Below, piece after piece: positions 25,813-39,800 of a stretch of DNA of 64,000 bases. The notes below the pieces were generated by a model. The model saw only the letters and a program-made list of their open reading frames with translations, made no database searches and was not told the origin of the DNA. The DNA comes from Tubiluchus corallicola (taxonomy: Eukaryota; Priapulida; Priapulimorpha; Priapulimorphida; Tubiluchidae), in NCBI GenBank assembly GCA_030141605.1, contig JAQGDQ010000020.1, positions 1,138,001 to 1,202,000 on the forward strand. Reading direction: 5' to 3'. Each line of letters starts with the position of its first letter. Positions within the stretch are counted from its first letter, which is position 1. The translations under genes were made by a program, and so were the position numbers.

Positions 25813-27932
25813 TGACTAAAATTGGAAGTCTAAGTGTGAAACATCGTCACAGCACTTTCTAAGTCAAGCGTTGAAAACGCAAATAGTCAGAAATGCCTTT
25901 TAATGGTCATTGACATGCTTACGTGCATGATAAATAGTGAGCCAAATGACCTATTTTTCTTCATGTCTTCCCAAGAGACGTTATAATGATGATCACATGG
26001 TATCGGTAAATTACTCTCGGCTAACACTGATACCTCTTCGCAAGATATATCACCTTTGAGAGGAAGCCTTATTAATCAGGCGTTCTTGTTCGGGCGCTCA
26101 TCTAAGTTTCTTGTGTTCCATGAAATGCACACTATGTTTGTTGTATTGACTGTTTCATTCCTCTTGAAATCTGTTTTCAAAAAAAAAACTTAGTTTAGAC
26201 TTTTTTATATAACTAGTTTTTATACTAGTTAAGCACCTATTGTCAGAAGTAGCTTGCTATTCTTCTCAGCACAGCATGGAGGTGAATAGATATAGAATAG
26301 ATTCTTTGCCATTTTAATAGCTTCTTCATGTGCTACTTTAGTTAAAAATTTGGGGGTCCGCGACCCTGGTGTGGTTCTTATCATTCTTGTGAAAGGCATT
26401 CATACTCTCCTATCCTAAGTCCTCAAGACAGAAGCCATTATCAGTAGAAATAAAGTTAGAAACGAAAATAATTTGATTAGCCAGAAATTTTAGTTTACTT
26501 GGTTTTAGTTTAGTTAGCTTATTAATTGTCGCAATTAGGCATAGTGATACCACAGTAACTGGGACAACCCTGACATTCCTTGTGCATGAAAATTCACCCA
26601 CTTTTTCATTGTCTTCATGTGGACTTTTGACATTTTTTTGTTTAAAGTTGTTAACAGTTTGTGAATTGTCTTACACTTCGACCATGTCTTGCCCAGGGCA
26701 ATGCTTAGTCGATTTGGTTTCTTTGATGGCATTACCGATGCGAATGTGCAATTTAAGTGCACTTTTACAGTCCTCCGTTTATTTCTTTAGTCTCTAAAAG
26801 CCGTTTAATCCGCAGGGATTCATTCGGGAAATGTCTTTACTTACAGGCAGAATGGCCGCTAAGTCAAGTTTGCCCAAAATGCCTTTTATTGCAACTTCTA
26901 ATGTTTAGAAGAAACATTGTAGAAACTGTCGGTCGTTGCTTGTCATTACGGCTTGTAATGTTCCAGAAAATCTTGCATTCTGTCTTGCTCCCTTGTGGTT
27001 AATAGTGTGGCTATTCCAAACACAGTTTATATCTTATGTAATGACTTTTTGTTGTTGTGGTTGACGGAAAATAGCAGATGAGAATGGCTTCAGTTTAATT
27101 ACATTTTGTCAGTTTTAACAGCTCACCTGTTTGCACAGCGAAACATATAAACTAGAATTTTACATCACTTTTTTACATTGTTGTATTCATATATTTAGTC
27201 AATCCTTGCTTCCCACCTAATAAGATTGCTACTTATTATTAATCAAAAGTTTTATTTGAAATTTCGTTTTTGTTGCCATGAATGGCAACGATTTTTTTAA
27301 AATTTGTTAAAAAACATTAGAAATGATAGTTCTAAATACTTCTTGATCATCTCGCTATAGTGACGAGTGAATATGCAAGAAATCTGCCCCACTTTTTGTG
27401 TAAATAAACATTACTTTATTTAACAGTGTTCAGCATTACTGTTATTACTATTTATTCGTACTCGTGTGCAATAACAAAATTATGTACAGAGACTAGTCAG
27501 TAAATTAAGCTTGCATAGTGTCCACCCTCCATTTTGTCAAAGGTGACCATATTTGGAGTCTCACTTTTGTATTATTAGACAAAAAAAATTTATTTTGTCA
27601 TGTGTATATGTTTTCAACTAAGCACTACAAATTACTTAAGGTATGTTTGGTCAGTGAACAACTGTATACCAAAGGTAGCAATAAAGTAAAAATACGTTTA
27701 TAAAAAAACCTTCCCTGCTTTTAAGCCCAGCTTTTGTTTTCAGTCTTATTAAAATCGTTTTTACATGAAATGCTTCAAAATTTTTTCTTTGTACTCACGC
27801 AAGAGCATAATGTAAGGTGTTTCTAACGATGATGTTCACGACATAATAGTGCAAACTATTTGAGTATGTAAACTCTTCAGTAGGTACTTTCTTACTGTAC
27901 TGATTTGTTGTACTTACTATTATTTTTTGCAG

Positions 27933-29060
27933 GTTTGCTAACTTTTGTTCGCAATGGATGATCCTCTAGTCTGTGAGCAACAGCATACAATAAACACAGA
28001 ACACGAAACTTCAACAATCACATCAGATACGGAAAACTTTGAAACGCCAGACAATGCAAATCTGAACGACATCAACAGCAGAAAACAAGTAGAGGACAAT
28101 CGCAGAAGTACCGTTAGCGACAATGCCGATTCTGCAGAAGAAGTCGACAGTGGCGTTTCAAGTCGGAAGTCCGATGGCGAGCATGACAGCAGTCACGGAA
28201 ATGCAATAGACGAGTGTGCTGAAAACGATTTAACAGAAGCTGATCAGGTCGCTAACGGAGCACCGAGTTTATCTCCCGATAGCATCGAAGTGATGGATAT
28301 CAGTCCAACTGAAAGTACTAGCGGCGAAAATCATGATGAAGTTAAACACGATAGTAAAAATACAAAAGTTGGACAAGCAAGTGATGTTGTACTTGTACAA
28401 AAAGAACAAATAGTTTACGATGACACAAGCGAAGCACTAGAGCACGATTCTGTAAAAAGTGTAACTGTTTCTTCAAGGCCATTAAAAACTGTAACTCAAA
28501 AGGGTGAAATCCTCAAGCGGAAGAGCCCGTCTCCTCCCAAAAGGTACCCTGGCAAGGTCATCGGATCCGTGCAGATTGCCGAATACGAACGGTCGCCTAG
28601 GCGCTACAATGCACGGCCACTGCCTATGCACAAAATGATTGGGGAAATGCTCGACGAACAAGTGCGAAGTACTAGTGGCTCTCCCTGTAGTTCAGAAGGA
28701 GAAAGCATTGCCCGGAACGTTGCCGGTGATTATTACGTGGGTGCAAGACTGGCTTATGCACCGTCATCAGACAGCGTGAACAGTTTTGCCGTACGTAGTG
28801 ACATCAGTGATATTAGTAACGATCGTGTACTAGACGATGACAAAGTTATGAGTGCGCGCGTTAGTTCAAAGCATGCATCCGGTGAAAAACAAACTTTAAA
28901 CTTGACAAACTATAATCGCGAGAGTGTGCACAGCCGCGAAGGTAGTCGTTCTGAAGTGGAGAGGAAGTCGACCGATCTGGCGGAAAGCGAAGACGATGAT
29001 GTTCCTGACTGTGATGCTGATAGCATGGATGTGGAGAGTGAAATCCTAGCTGACAATGAG
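27933..29060 (+). CDS. APBA1: APBA coding exon 1: acidic disordered N-terminus (residues 1-369)
   Basis: The acceptor tttttgcag ends at 27932. The first ATG in the exon is 27954 ([10 protein letters not shown]), with an in-frame TAA at 27939-27941, so translation starts here and 27933-27953 is 5' UTR. At least one non-coding exon must lie upstream. The donor GAG|GTAAGT follows 29060, phase 0. The 369 residues are rich in Ser, Asp, Glu and Asn with no hydrophobic segment. A basic, proline-containing stretch at 187-226 ([24 protein letters not shown]) interrupts the acidic background. Residues 344-369 are strongly acidic ([16 protein letters not shown]). The N-termini of X11 proteins are unstructured and diverge fast, so assignment to the gene rests on splice phase and an open reading frame longer than 1.1 kb. 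Confidence 0.88.
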
Positions 29061-31489
29061 GTAAGTTTGACTGAAATTTTAATCACCAATATTAAATATC
29101 TAGCTTTGAATGTTGATTTACTTGTGTTTACGACTCTACGAGTTAATTATGCTGCCTCCAAAGCTCAAAATGTTCAGGCTTTGCAGATTTGACTTAAAAT
29201 TATGTTTAATGTTTTTAACATTGAAACAAAAGTAACACTATTCCTGGGCAAAGAAAATAGTTGTGTGGTCGTGCTTGGCATCTAAAGTTAAACAACCTTC
29301 TGCTTAGTAAATGAGTGGGCGACTGACTGAAATGTTTTTGGGCAGTTTATCAGCCATGCTGGCTCTGCTGTTTCACTTGCTTAAGCAGGCACATACACTT
29401 TCAATCATGGTAACTGATTCTGCTAGTGCGGTATCTCATTTTAGATCATTGTTTTTGATTATTAATAACGTTTCATCCCTCTCACACTAAAAAGACCTTG
29501 ACACAATGTTAACACCATAGAATAAATTATCGAAATTTCTATAGAGGGAAAATGCTAATTTGACGTTGATACTTCGTAGCAGTGTACATGTATTAGTAGC
29601 GTTTTTAAACCTGCTGCATACCACTTATTCTCTAATGCCGAATCTCCATAATATTATTTTGCTCACTTGTGGATAAGATGCCAAAGTATGGCAGTTAAAA
29701 AACTGAATAAATTTGCATATACAGTAAAAAGACATTAGCAAATAATCAGTTTATTGTAAACAATAAAATTATTTAAAAATATATTAAAATCACAGAGTGC
29801 ATACTAGTACAACCAAGTGGTAAAAAGGTGCTATAACACAATAAACCATTATTTAAAAAAATCAAATAAAAAACTAAAGGAGTACGTATTTGCCAAGATT
29901 ATATTACTACCATTTAAAAGTCTTTTCATACAGGGTATAGGTGAATAAAACTTGCAATTTGTTTTACATGTAGCTTCTAACAAGCTTTCCCCTTCTCTTA
30001 ATTGCATCGAAGGTAAACGAATAGGTAATAAATTAGTGTCTTTCTGAACTTTTCATTTTACGTACAAACTTTAAAATAGGGACAGTACGTCTTTCAATAA
30101 ATTTTTCAAATTCAGAGACTTCAGTGCATCTGACATCACAGCTGGTGTACAAAGGGCCTAAAATAATGTTGCAAATTTTACTTAATTGCTATGACACCAG
30201 TTATAAGACAACTTTAATGAATTTATATCTGACTGCGTTAATTACTGACTATATAAGATTTCTGTTTTTTATTGTATGGATTTCATTTAATTTTTCACAT
30301 ACATGTACGCGTACGTTCTCACATTTAGAATATTACCAGAAAGACGTTGATTGTCTCATAGAACCAAATTTGATTATCTGAACCATTTCAGTTCAGTTCA
30401 ATTCACTGGTGCTACTTTTAATCTGAGAATGTCGGCTGTAAGAGTAATCCCGCCACGTTGAGCTAAGAAAATTGAGAGTAACAACCGTCCGAGTCCGTAT
30501 ACGTTTCAATTTGCGGAGATGATTTAGGAAGTTTCGTCGCTCGCAAATCTGATTTGGCAGCCTAAACTTGGACAGCTGATGCGTAAAATTTTCTTTGGAC
30601 GGATTGTAGGCTTTGTCCCGCGTTTCCGTTTCTCGGAGTTGATGATTCATTTTGTGCGGTTATGAAACCTGCGTAATTTCCAAATGTAGGTTTTACGCTC
30701 AGATGATCCCGGTTGATTGCACAACAAATTTGTGGATTGAAGTCACAAAATTGCAAGATCGTGTGCCCGTAAGGATTATGCAAGGATTGTACAATTTTGC
30801 ATTTGTAAAGGCCCGTTATTGGTTTCAAGTTACAATTTCACATTTTGAAAGACCCATTATTGGCTTCAAGTTACAATTTCACATTTCTAAATACCCACTA
30901 TTGGCTTCAAGTTACAATTTCACATTTCTAAAGACCCACTATTGGCTTCAACTTACAATTTCACATTTCTAAAGACCCACTATTGGCTTCAACTTACAAT
31001 TTCACATTTCTAAAGACCCACTATTGGCTTCAAGTTACAATTTCACATTTCTAAAGACCCACTATTGGCTTCAAGTTACAATTTTACATTTCTAAAGACC
31101 CATTATTGGCTTCAAGTTACAATTTTACATTTCTAAAGACCCATTATTGGCTTCAAGTTACAATTTCACCTTTGTCATTTCGTTTCCTGGTTTTTTGCAG
31201 GTGAGTGCCATAACAGGAGTCAAAACCGGAACGGCCATGCCTTGTTTAGAAGATGGTCTATCCAGCGGACACGTTTCCGAATCCGATGATGAGATCGATA
31301 ATGGTCCGCCACCCGAGTCACTTACCATGCTACTGATGCGGCAGCAGATTAACGAGATCGAGCGAGAGGTGGCCGAGAAGCTTAGTCTGGAGGAGCAGAG
31401 GAGTTCCTCAGAGAGACAAAGTAGCACAGAACCTCAGATGTATCAAGCTGATTACGTACAACAGAGCTATCCACAGGTAAAATGCAACT

Positions 31490-31529
<40 letters not shown>

Positions 31530-34500
31530 TTGTAATAATAATTTTGTTCTGGACATAACTTAAAGGATTACAACATAAAGTAACTAAATACTTTTTCCCA
31601 ACATGGTCTCGGTTATTATTACCTGTACATTACTTCAATAAATCCATTTTCTTGGTCGAAGGTCCAGCAGTACCATTTTTAGGTCTTTGGTATGGCTTGA
31701 CTGGTAAGCGTCGACCTGAACCCACGATTTCCAGGTGAGAAATGAGCACTCTTCCACTGAGTTATTTCCACTTTCATAATAGTTGTGTAATTCATAATTA
31801 AAGAGGCAACAGGCTATATAATATGGTACTACAGATAATATAGCACGGAAGAATTCCATGCATGCACAACCCTATTATACTATTCTGTTATTGCTATATT
31901 CTGTGATAATTCTAATTACTCATGCATGCGCTTAGCATAACATACACGTATTGTTGTATATACATTAAGTTGTTTAGTAAGCTAGTGAGCTTATTAATGT
32001 GGCTTATCACAATTAAAAATCTTTAGAAAATGAATTTTACATGCTTGAACTTATCAACTTCACATACTTGGAAACCTATATATGTATATATATTATCTTT
32101 ATTCGTACTTTAGTTTGTACACTTTGAGTTAATTAATTAAGTTAAACGGAAAAAACAACAACATTATTTAACTACACACACGTATACATACAAATCAGTG
32201 ATGGTCAATGCAAAAATTTTTGCACAATATTTACATGCAGATGCTAAATTGTGGCTAAATAACGTATGATTATTTTCATTCGTTCGCCATAGAAACACTC
32301 CTTAATCATATTGGCATAGACCGTATTCTCTTGCATTAAATTAGCAATATGATACTCTATAAAAACATGTCAGTTTCAGTTTCTTAAAATGAAAAATATC
32401 TAAACTATTCACATTTAACAAAACACTCATAATGCTGCCATCGTCACGATATACAGTTTTTCATAGATATTATAATCTGCCTGTTACATTGTGTGTTTAA
32501 TAGACGTTTTATTATTAGCAAACATGAAAAGTTAATTAACAATAGCTGTTCTAGTTTGATTAATAACATTGATTAAAGCGTTTAACGTGTCAGACAGAAA
32601 TTATCTTCACTCACCCTCGTGAATAATTCATGAACTTCCTCTAGACAAATGGCGGCCATTTTTGTTAGCGAATAACCGTAATTTAAGAGATAATAGGAGG
32701 ATTACAATCAATAGATGGACGATGAGAAAAGCTTAAGCCACTTTGCAGACAACAGCATTAATGATTTCATTATGAGCAACCCGTTTGTTATAGAGGATGA
32801 GGCCAGGCCGTTAATAATATTGGCTGGCTAATAATGTATTTTAATCAATATAAAGTCATTGATAATGTTAGAATTCAGCTAATATAATACTGGCTGGCAA
32901 ATAAAGTATGTAAACCAATATGAAGTTCTTGATACAGGGCCGTCTTTATGCCCCAAGGGCCGATGAGCATAGGAGCCCTATGCTAATCTATGTACCTTGT
33001 GAATGACTGTCAATAAGTAAATACTACTATAAATATACTGATATTATAAAGCAATAGTCAGCAAAGAAATTTCGCAAATGTTTGTGTTGAACACTTGATT
33101 AATAATAAATAATTCAGAGTAATTTCCTTCTGTCCCATCTCCACCTGTATGTTTTGCTAATTGAGCATCATTTATATTTTGAAATTTTTGTGCTTTTCAA
33201 GGCTCATTTGTGATGTGTGTTGATTAATCTTTGCTGTACAGCATGTTTTTTAATATTTAAACACTAATTTGGTTGGAAGTACACACAAATACAATAAATA
33301 TATATTTAATTTTATTGATGATATACATTATTATTCCTGTGAGTGATCATGAAGGTTGGGATCCCAGGACCTATAATGTGTTAAGATGGCCCTGCATTAA
33401 TAATATTAGAGTTCAACTAAGTAGTGCAGGTTTGGTTTATTAACATGATTTTCTTACAGGAATTATACATTCATTTTATAGCTAACTCACCTACTTTCTG
33501 AAATGCTGTTCATTCTCAATTTTGTGTAAAACCTTTTTCAACTGTTCATTTTAATCCACCAACATTTTGTGTGCTGCTGCACGAGCAAAGTTTAGATTAT
33601 TTAATTTATTTGTTCACCTGCTGTATTCAGTTCATTTCTTACCTTCAGAGGAGGGCATTTTTGGACAATGTGAGTAACCACTGTTAGTTCAGTAGATTCT
33701 TCTTTCAGACTTTGAGGAATTCAAAAAATTTGTGTTGAACTCAAAAACTATTTACTAGCTTGAGTGGCTGATGGCATCCTGGTACTAGCGTAACTGAAAA
33801 ACTAAGGGTGTCGACACATTTACAACTTTTGTCAGCCCATCTGGGAAGAAAAACCGTGTACATAGGATGCCGCAAAACATTTCTGACGACATTCACTTTC
33901 AATTACCAACTTCATTGGTGTCACCATGGCAGATGCTCAATTTTAACTGAACGAAGTGAAGACATTATTTGGGGGTCTCTGGTTATTTTGTGCTGTCTTC
34001 ACAAAGAAGTAACAGAAAAGTCGGCAAGAATGCTTTAGTTGATCATGATGCGTTTACATCTTTTATTAGCAACAAAAGTTGGGCGATAAAAATTGTATTA
34101 GTGATCTAGGAAAGCAATCAAGATTGCATATCCCCGTGACCGGATTATGATTTTTTAGGGCCCTAGGCTAGTGAAATTATGAGGCCCCCGTCAGATGGAG
34201 CCACCCTCTTAGGATATATTTTAGCAGCGTTTGCATAGCTTGGGGCCCTTCAAACAGAGATCCTTTATCTCAAATTAGGAGCCACTTTACAATTGAATTT
34301 TCAGCTGTACAGCATGTTCCTGGCCTCCTTTTTTAAAGTCAGCAATCCCAAGCTCCCAAACTTGAGGACACTAAGTTGCAGCCTATACTAACCTGTAGCT
34401 AGTACACAGCCCTGCATATCCCATGATTCCTAAGTTCCATTTCCAGGGTATTCAGAAAGAGTTAAAGCACAATTAAGTTTTCTGATTTTCTTTTCACCGT

Positions 34501-36830
34501 GAGCTGTCTTGGGATTTATACATATTAAGCCATATTTCATAACCTTCGTGACGACTGGAACTCATTCAGTTATTATAAAGGCATTTCGAATGTGCTCACT
34601 ATATATGAAGGTCAAGCAAGGGCTGAAATAAGTGGATTTCGAAATCTGCGCTGCAGTGAAGGTGAATTGGAGGCTAAATCTCTAGTTATTTCCCGTAAAA
34701 GAGCCGGCAAAATTGTCTGTCTCGTGTGTATTGGGGTCGAGTTCGCAAATTGATACAGTAATTTCGTGATACTTAGCACTTCCGGACTGCTCCGAACTCC
34801 TGTTGATAATTAGATTGGATGAATTCCGTCCACATCACATAATTGCTGATTGGCTGCGGTTGCTAGGTAACTGTTGTATGCATGATGGCGCTTGTTGCAG
34901 CATAGCAAATTGCGCCTGCAATGCAACACTAAATTGTCTAAAGATTAAATAGAATGTCCACGTTAATTCAATTAAATTTTGTTATGAAAAAAAAACACAA
35001 TAAAATTTGCCAATGTACATTGTATGCTGATCAGTACTGAGCTTAATATAGTCTCGATGAATGTCAACCAAGCTTTCAAAACTAATATTGAAACGATACT
35101 GTTGAAATTGGAGTTATAAGTGTATTATAGTATTGGAAGTGGCAGTGATGTTTTTGTAATTTCGTGAAATTGTAATTTTTATAATCGTCATTCTGTGACA
35201 TGACTCTCTCATGTCTGCAAATTTCTAAAATCTGTTAACTTCGTTCCACTTGGAGAATTACAGTTAAAGGTGACATTGTTGTGTTGTCATCACTGTTGTC
35301 ATTTGAGTAGCTATTTCAAGCTTCAGTTCAGTTCAGTGCCTGGACCGTTTTATATCAAGGTGAGCAATGACAGATAGCTACTCGGCTGAAAAGGAAAAAG
35401 ATGTAATTTAAACCAAACCCTTAATACTACTCTCACGACGTCTCCTCGTTACTTTGCCACAATCAGTATTTTTAAACAGCAACCACCTCACACTCTCCTC
35501 ATCTGAAACACCCTCCCAAACAACCTTTCCTTTCTCATTTTCATAAAAAATGCATCGTAACAAAATATGTTATAAAATGCCTATGCCTGTGCATCTAATG
35601 GATCCCTAAATGTCAAACTATCACTGTCGCCACTGAGTATCCAGTTAATCATAGAGTAAGGCATGCATTTGTGTTAAATGAATCATATTTCAGAATATGT
35701 GTTAGCCACTGTCCATTAAAAGCTAGAACTCAGAATTTTTAAAATGTACAATAAGACAGGTAATCTTATTGGATTACATATTTCTGTTGGATCCTGTTTG
35801 ATATAAATGTGATAAACTGTTTTTTTGCGAATTCCGCTGTTGTTCCGACAGACATTAATAAATTTTCTAACAAACATACCATGAAAGCATATTGCATGAA
35901 TCAGGGCTAGGTTAACCCATAAGCAGACTATGCACGTGCTTAATGCAGCAACGCTCGGGGGGCACCGAATTGGCAAAAAGAAAAAAAAGTTGAAAGTATA
36001 CAAAAATTGTAATTCAGTATGTTGAAGACAACGAATGTCTTTCATATGAGCCAGAGGGCTACAGGAGAATGTTTAATTTTTTGCTGTTGGCAGACATTAT
36101 ACCTTTTCTTATTACAACTAATGTATTTTATTAAAATTTCATTTGAAGTCAATAAAGAATTGAAATGGCATAAAACATGATAGAGTCTGTTTTATATATA
36201 ATGTCGCATAATTTTTATCACATAATACGTATGCTGTAAGCCGAGAAAAGTGCTCACGGTGACGCGGATCAAAGGAGAAAGCTAGGGCACCAGGTGGTGG
36301 GTGTGTTTAGGGCACCATCACATCTTAATCCGGTCCTAGCAGCAATCGAAACTTTCACAGTGAACGTTTAAACAACACTTATTAACTCAGTTGCACTGAT
36401 GTCATTTCATCCGTTTCTCGTCTATTTCAGTTGCCCGGATCTCAACCGTACGGCTATCCAGACAGTCACAACCATGCGTTCACCACAGCTCATTATCCCC
36501 AGGAACAATCCGGGCAACATTATCTGCATGGGAGATCTCCGCAAGGATATCATCAACAGTACATACGTGGTGGTTAGTGTCTATTATCTCATTTTACTAT
36601 TGTGACCCTAAATAGTTGTGGTCAGTATATCACAATATATTTCCGTTATTATATTTGTATTATTGTGATTGAATTTTCTTTCTAATACATGTGCATATTG
36701 CTTATACTGCATGTGACTGCCACACTTCATATATAATACATGTGCATATTGCTTATACTGCATGTGACTGCCACACTTCATATATAATACATGTGCATAT
36801 TGCTTATACTGCATGTGACTGCCACACTTC

Positions 36831-36863
<33 letters not shown>

Positions 36864-39800
36864 CAAGTGTGGCAGTCACATGCAGTATAAGCAATATGCA
36901 TGTGTATTAGAAAGAAAATTCAATCACAATAATACAAATAAATATATTAGTTAAATGTGAGTTTAATGTGATGCAGTCTGAACTGGTAATATTTTTAATC
37001 AACGATTTAAGTAGAATATTGTTTAAACCTACGACTGCAATTAACTCTCAGGGTCTTGTCAAAAATCAGGTTTAGATCAGCAGCAGGCAACTCTTAACAT
37101 TCAATTATAAATTGATCATAACATCTGTGTGCCATTTGCCAGTGTAATGCAGTATTTTGAGCCATGCAGTTAACAGTCATATCCTTCAAATGCCCTTGAA
37201 ATTACTACTGCAACTTTAAGCTTAAATTGTCAATTTGCAGTCCAGGTTTGTCAGAAAGGTAATTAGAAATGTTCGTTTTGTGTTGTCATAAACGTGTCTA
37301 CTCTCATTTCATTTACTAGAAACTGTTTATAAATTTAGTAGAATTAATGCTGTCTCTGTGTGGTTTCTCTGAACGAATCCAGCTAAAAAAGTCACAGGTA
37401 AAAAAATCACAGGTTAAAGCCACAGGTACAAAAAGTAACAGGAAAAGAGGCATAAATGCCCTAAAACTCCAACCCTAACCCTTAACCTAACCTTAAGATA
37501 CTGAACAAAACTGAACATAGTGCCTGCAATATGTACAAGTCATGTATTTCTAGTTAACAACTGATTTAAAACAGTTTCTGTTTTATTACTAGTACTTAAA
37601 TTGTGACTCACTTGAGTATTTTTGTTTGATTACCTCACTTTCCTAGTTAAAATTGTGATTTTTTTCCTAGCCGAGATTGCGTTCTTTTTTCCTGTAACTT
37701 TATTACCACATTACCGGTCGCCTCTCTGAATGATGAGTTAAAAACAGATTTGCTTAATTAAAGGTTTAGCAAAGTGGTGAATACGCAGTTGCCAACATCC
37801 GGCATACATCTTAATCTGTCTACTAAATTTTCTTCCAAAGTTTATTCATTTTGATCAGACTAGCATCACAAAACTTTTAAAAAACTAGTAATTTGTCCTT
37901 ACATAATTTTTCGTGCAAACAGAGAACCCCATTTCTTAAAAAACCATGAACCAATGGCTCAAAAAACGGACTAGTGCTAGAAAAGTTTTCGCAGCATCCA
38001 GAAATGCAGCAGTATGTTATTCGTTACTTTGTCGGTTATTGCATACGTGTAACATTCGAGCAACCTTATAAATTGAAGAATCCTTGAAAGATGATCATGT
38101 GCGCAATCTCTTGATGAAAAAAACTGTTTCATTGACAGTTTTTTCTTTAACTTATTGTTTATGATATTAACTGCGGTATGGCCAGGGGAACATAAAGACA
38201 CACAATTTCTGTAATGACAAGTATGAAAGCTGTGATATATATAAAAATATATTTGAGAAACCTATCAATGATTTATATTAAATATGACAACCAGTATCCA
38301 CTTAAGCAAAGACTTGGCTTTTATTCAGACACAAACATCTGCAGCGTTTTGACTTAGTTTATGTCATGTTTGTGCAACAATCCATCTTAATAGAAAGTGC
38401 AGTATGTTTTTACCGTTATTTTTTCTTTGTATCACACGATGCGTAAGTTTATAATTTAGTATTTGTCTTGTTTGATGTATTGATATTTTTTGCATTTTAT
38501 GCTTGTTTTGTGCAAACTTATTTTACATAGTTTACATTGCAGTAGCAGTAGCAAATTAGCATTTTCAGATATGATTTATCATGGAACTAGTCCATATGGA
38601 CAACATCCGTATGCCGACAGTCCACAATACAGTCCGCAACGCCTGCACTACAGCCCTCAGAGAGTCTACAGTCCACAGAATGTCCAGTACCACTCCGGAC
38701 CTGGTTACAGTCCGCAACAAGTACAATACAGCTTGGCTCAAGTACAGTATAATCCACAACAAGTGCAGTATAATGTTCGGCAGCCGTCTCCTCAACATGC
38801 GGCCGGACACATGGGTGGGCATCCAACCGGGATGGTTACAACCACACAGTATAAGGTATGAAAAACTTTAAGATCCCAATGCATGGATTTGTTAACATAT
38901 TCATGGATATTGAGTACTGTATCAGTGAGAAATGTAACAGAAAAGTTGAGGCCTGACTACATTACATTATTCACACAATTATATACACTGAGTAGTAACT
39001 GCAGTAACAGTGGTAGTGATGTAGTAATCCGTTTAACCGATAAACTGAAAAAGAAACGTTGTCTACTTTATGTTTAGCCAAGATAAGATCAGTAGTGTTT
39101 GACTGTAATTAGTTTTGGTAGTTACTGTACTCTATCCATGTAAATATAGGTGTTACCTGAGACGAACATCCGCGACGTCGAGATCCATGACGTGGAGGAC
39201 CTAGATCCGTTGAGGATTGCCGAAGATGACCACGACGACGGAGGATTGACGGAGCGCAGACAGTCTGTTGAACTAGCAATAAACGACATCAAATCGGCGA
39301 TACAAAAAAGCAAAAGCGCTCAGTTAAAATCGCCCCCGATGGAGGTGCCACGCTCGCCAGAGAAACCGGTTTGGGTACTGAGGTATGGCAACGAGCTAGA
39401 TGCCATCAGGTGGGTCACGGCATGGACGTGTCTGTACTAGTGTGAACGCAGCTTTATCATTCACTTTTTTTGCCAGTTTTCCGTTGCAGTTTTGAGTTTT
39501 TTATGTTTAGTATTTTCTTTTTGAATGGGCACTTTATTTCTCATTGTTAGAATTGAAATGTTCTTAGTGCAATTTTCACTGTTTCTCAAAATCAGTTGCG
39601 GTTCTGTTTTGCGAAACTGTGTTAACGAATTTATCTTGGTCACAGTAGAACATGTCACTTCCCTACGCATTCGTGGTAACCACAATATTTGAATTTGATA
39701 AAGGCAGGCACATTTAGGCACGTTAGGTAAAAATGGTGAAAAAATGTTAGGTGCATTAGTCATTGGCATTTATAGGCATCTTCAATGTTTGGACAGAATT

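Larger units (their letters stand above)
1..27932. other. Upstream region without a confidently supported gene
   Basis: No ORF here shows a convincing conserved cellular domain. Separate entries cover the recognisable repeats and two weak gene candidates. Stretches in which I see nothing: about 981-2060, 2161-5130, 5400-6340, 6700-8085, 8221-9236, 9425-10060, 10510-11235, 11700-12720, 12965-14010, 15390-16500, 16630-17255, 17600-19960, 20070-20600, 21395-22665, 22890-23580, 23630-25660 and 25815-27932. The non-coding first exon(s) and promoter of the APBA gene must be in or beyond this region, but no TATA box or exon could be assigned. Confidence 0.7.
31477..36430 (+). other. Intron 2
   Basis: Nearly 5-kb phase-0 intron. 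It contains a TAA microsatellite just after the donor and two hAT-like non-autonomous element candidates (32935-33398 and 35903-36336). Around 34130-34270 is a stretch with ggattatgattttttaggg and gaggcccccgt that resembles an end of the same kind of element. The rest is unremarkable AT-rich sequence. Confidence 0.8.
36573..38568 (+). other. Intron 3
   Basis: 2-kb phase-1 intron with a large foldback element at 36653-36939 just after the donor and a short repeat element at 38289-38490 just before the acceptor. A short degenerate telomere-like run (ccctaaaactccaaccctaa, then cccttaacctaacc) is at 37459-37496. The rest shows nothing recognisable. Confidence 0.8.

Noticed and set aside
27945-27953. 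Earlier start codon TTG for exon 1
   Set aside because: Non-ATG initiation is unnecessary; ATG at 27954 follows an in-frame TAA closely.
37459-37496. Telomere-like ccctaa/cctaacc run
   Set aside because: Too short and degenerate to call an interstitial telomere.
38565-38871. Other frames overlapping exon 4 on both strands
   Set aside because: Shadows of exon 4; the chosen frame is fixed by splice phase with exons 3 and 5.
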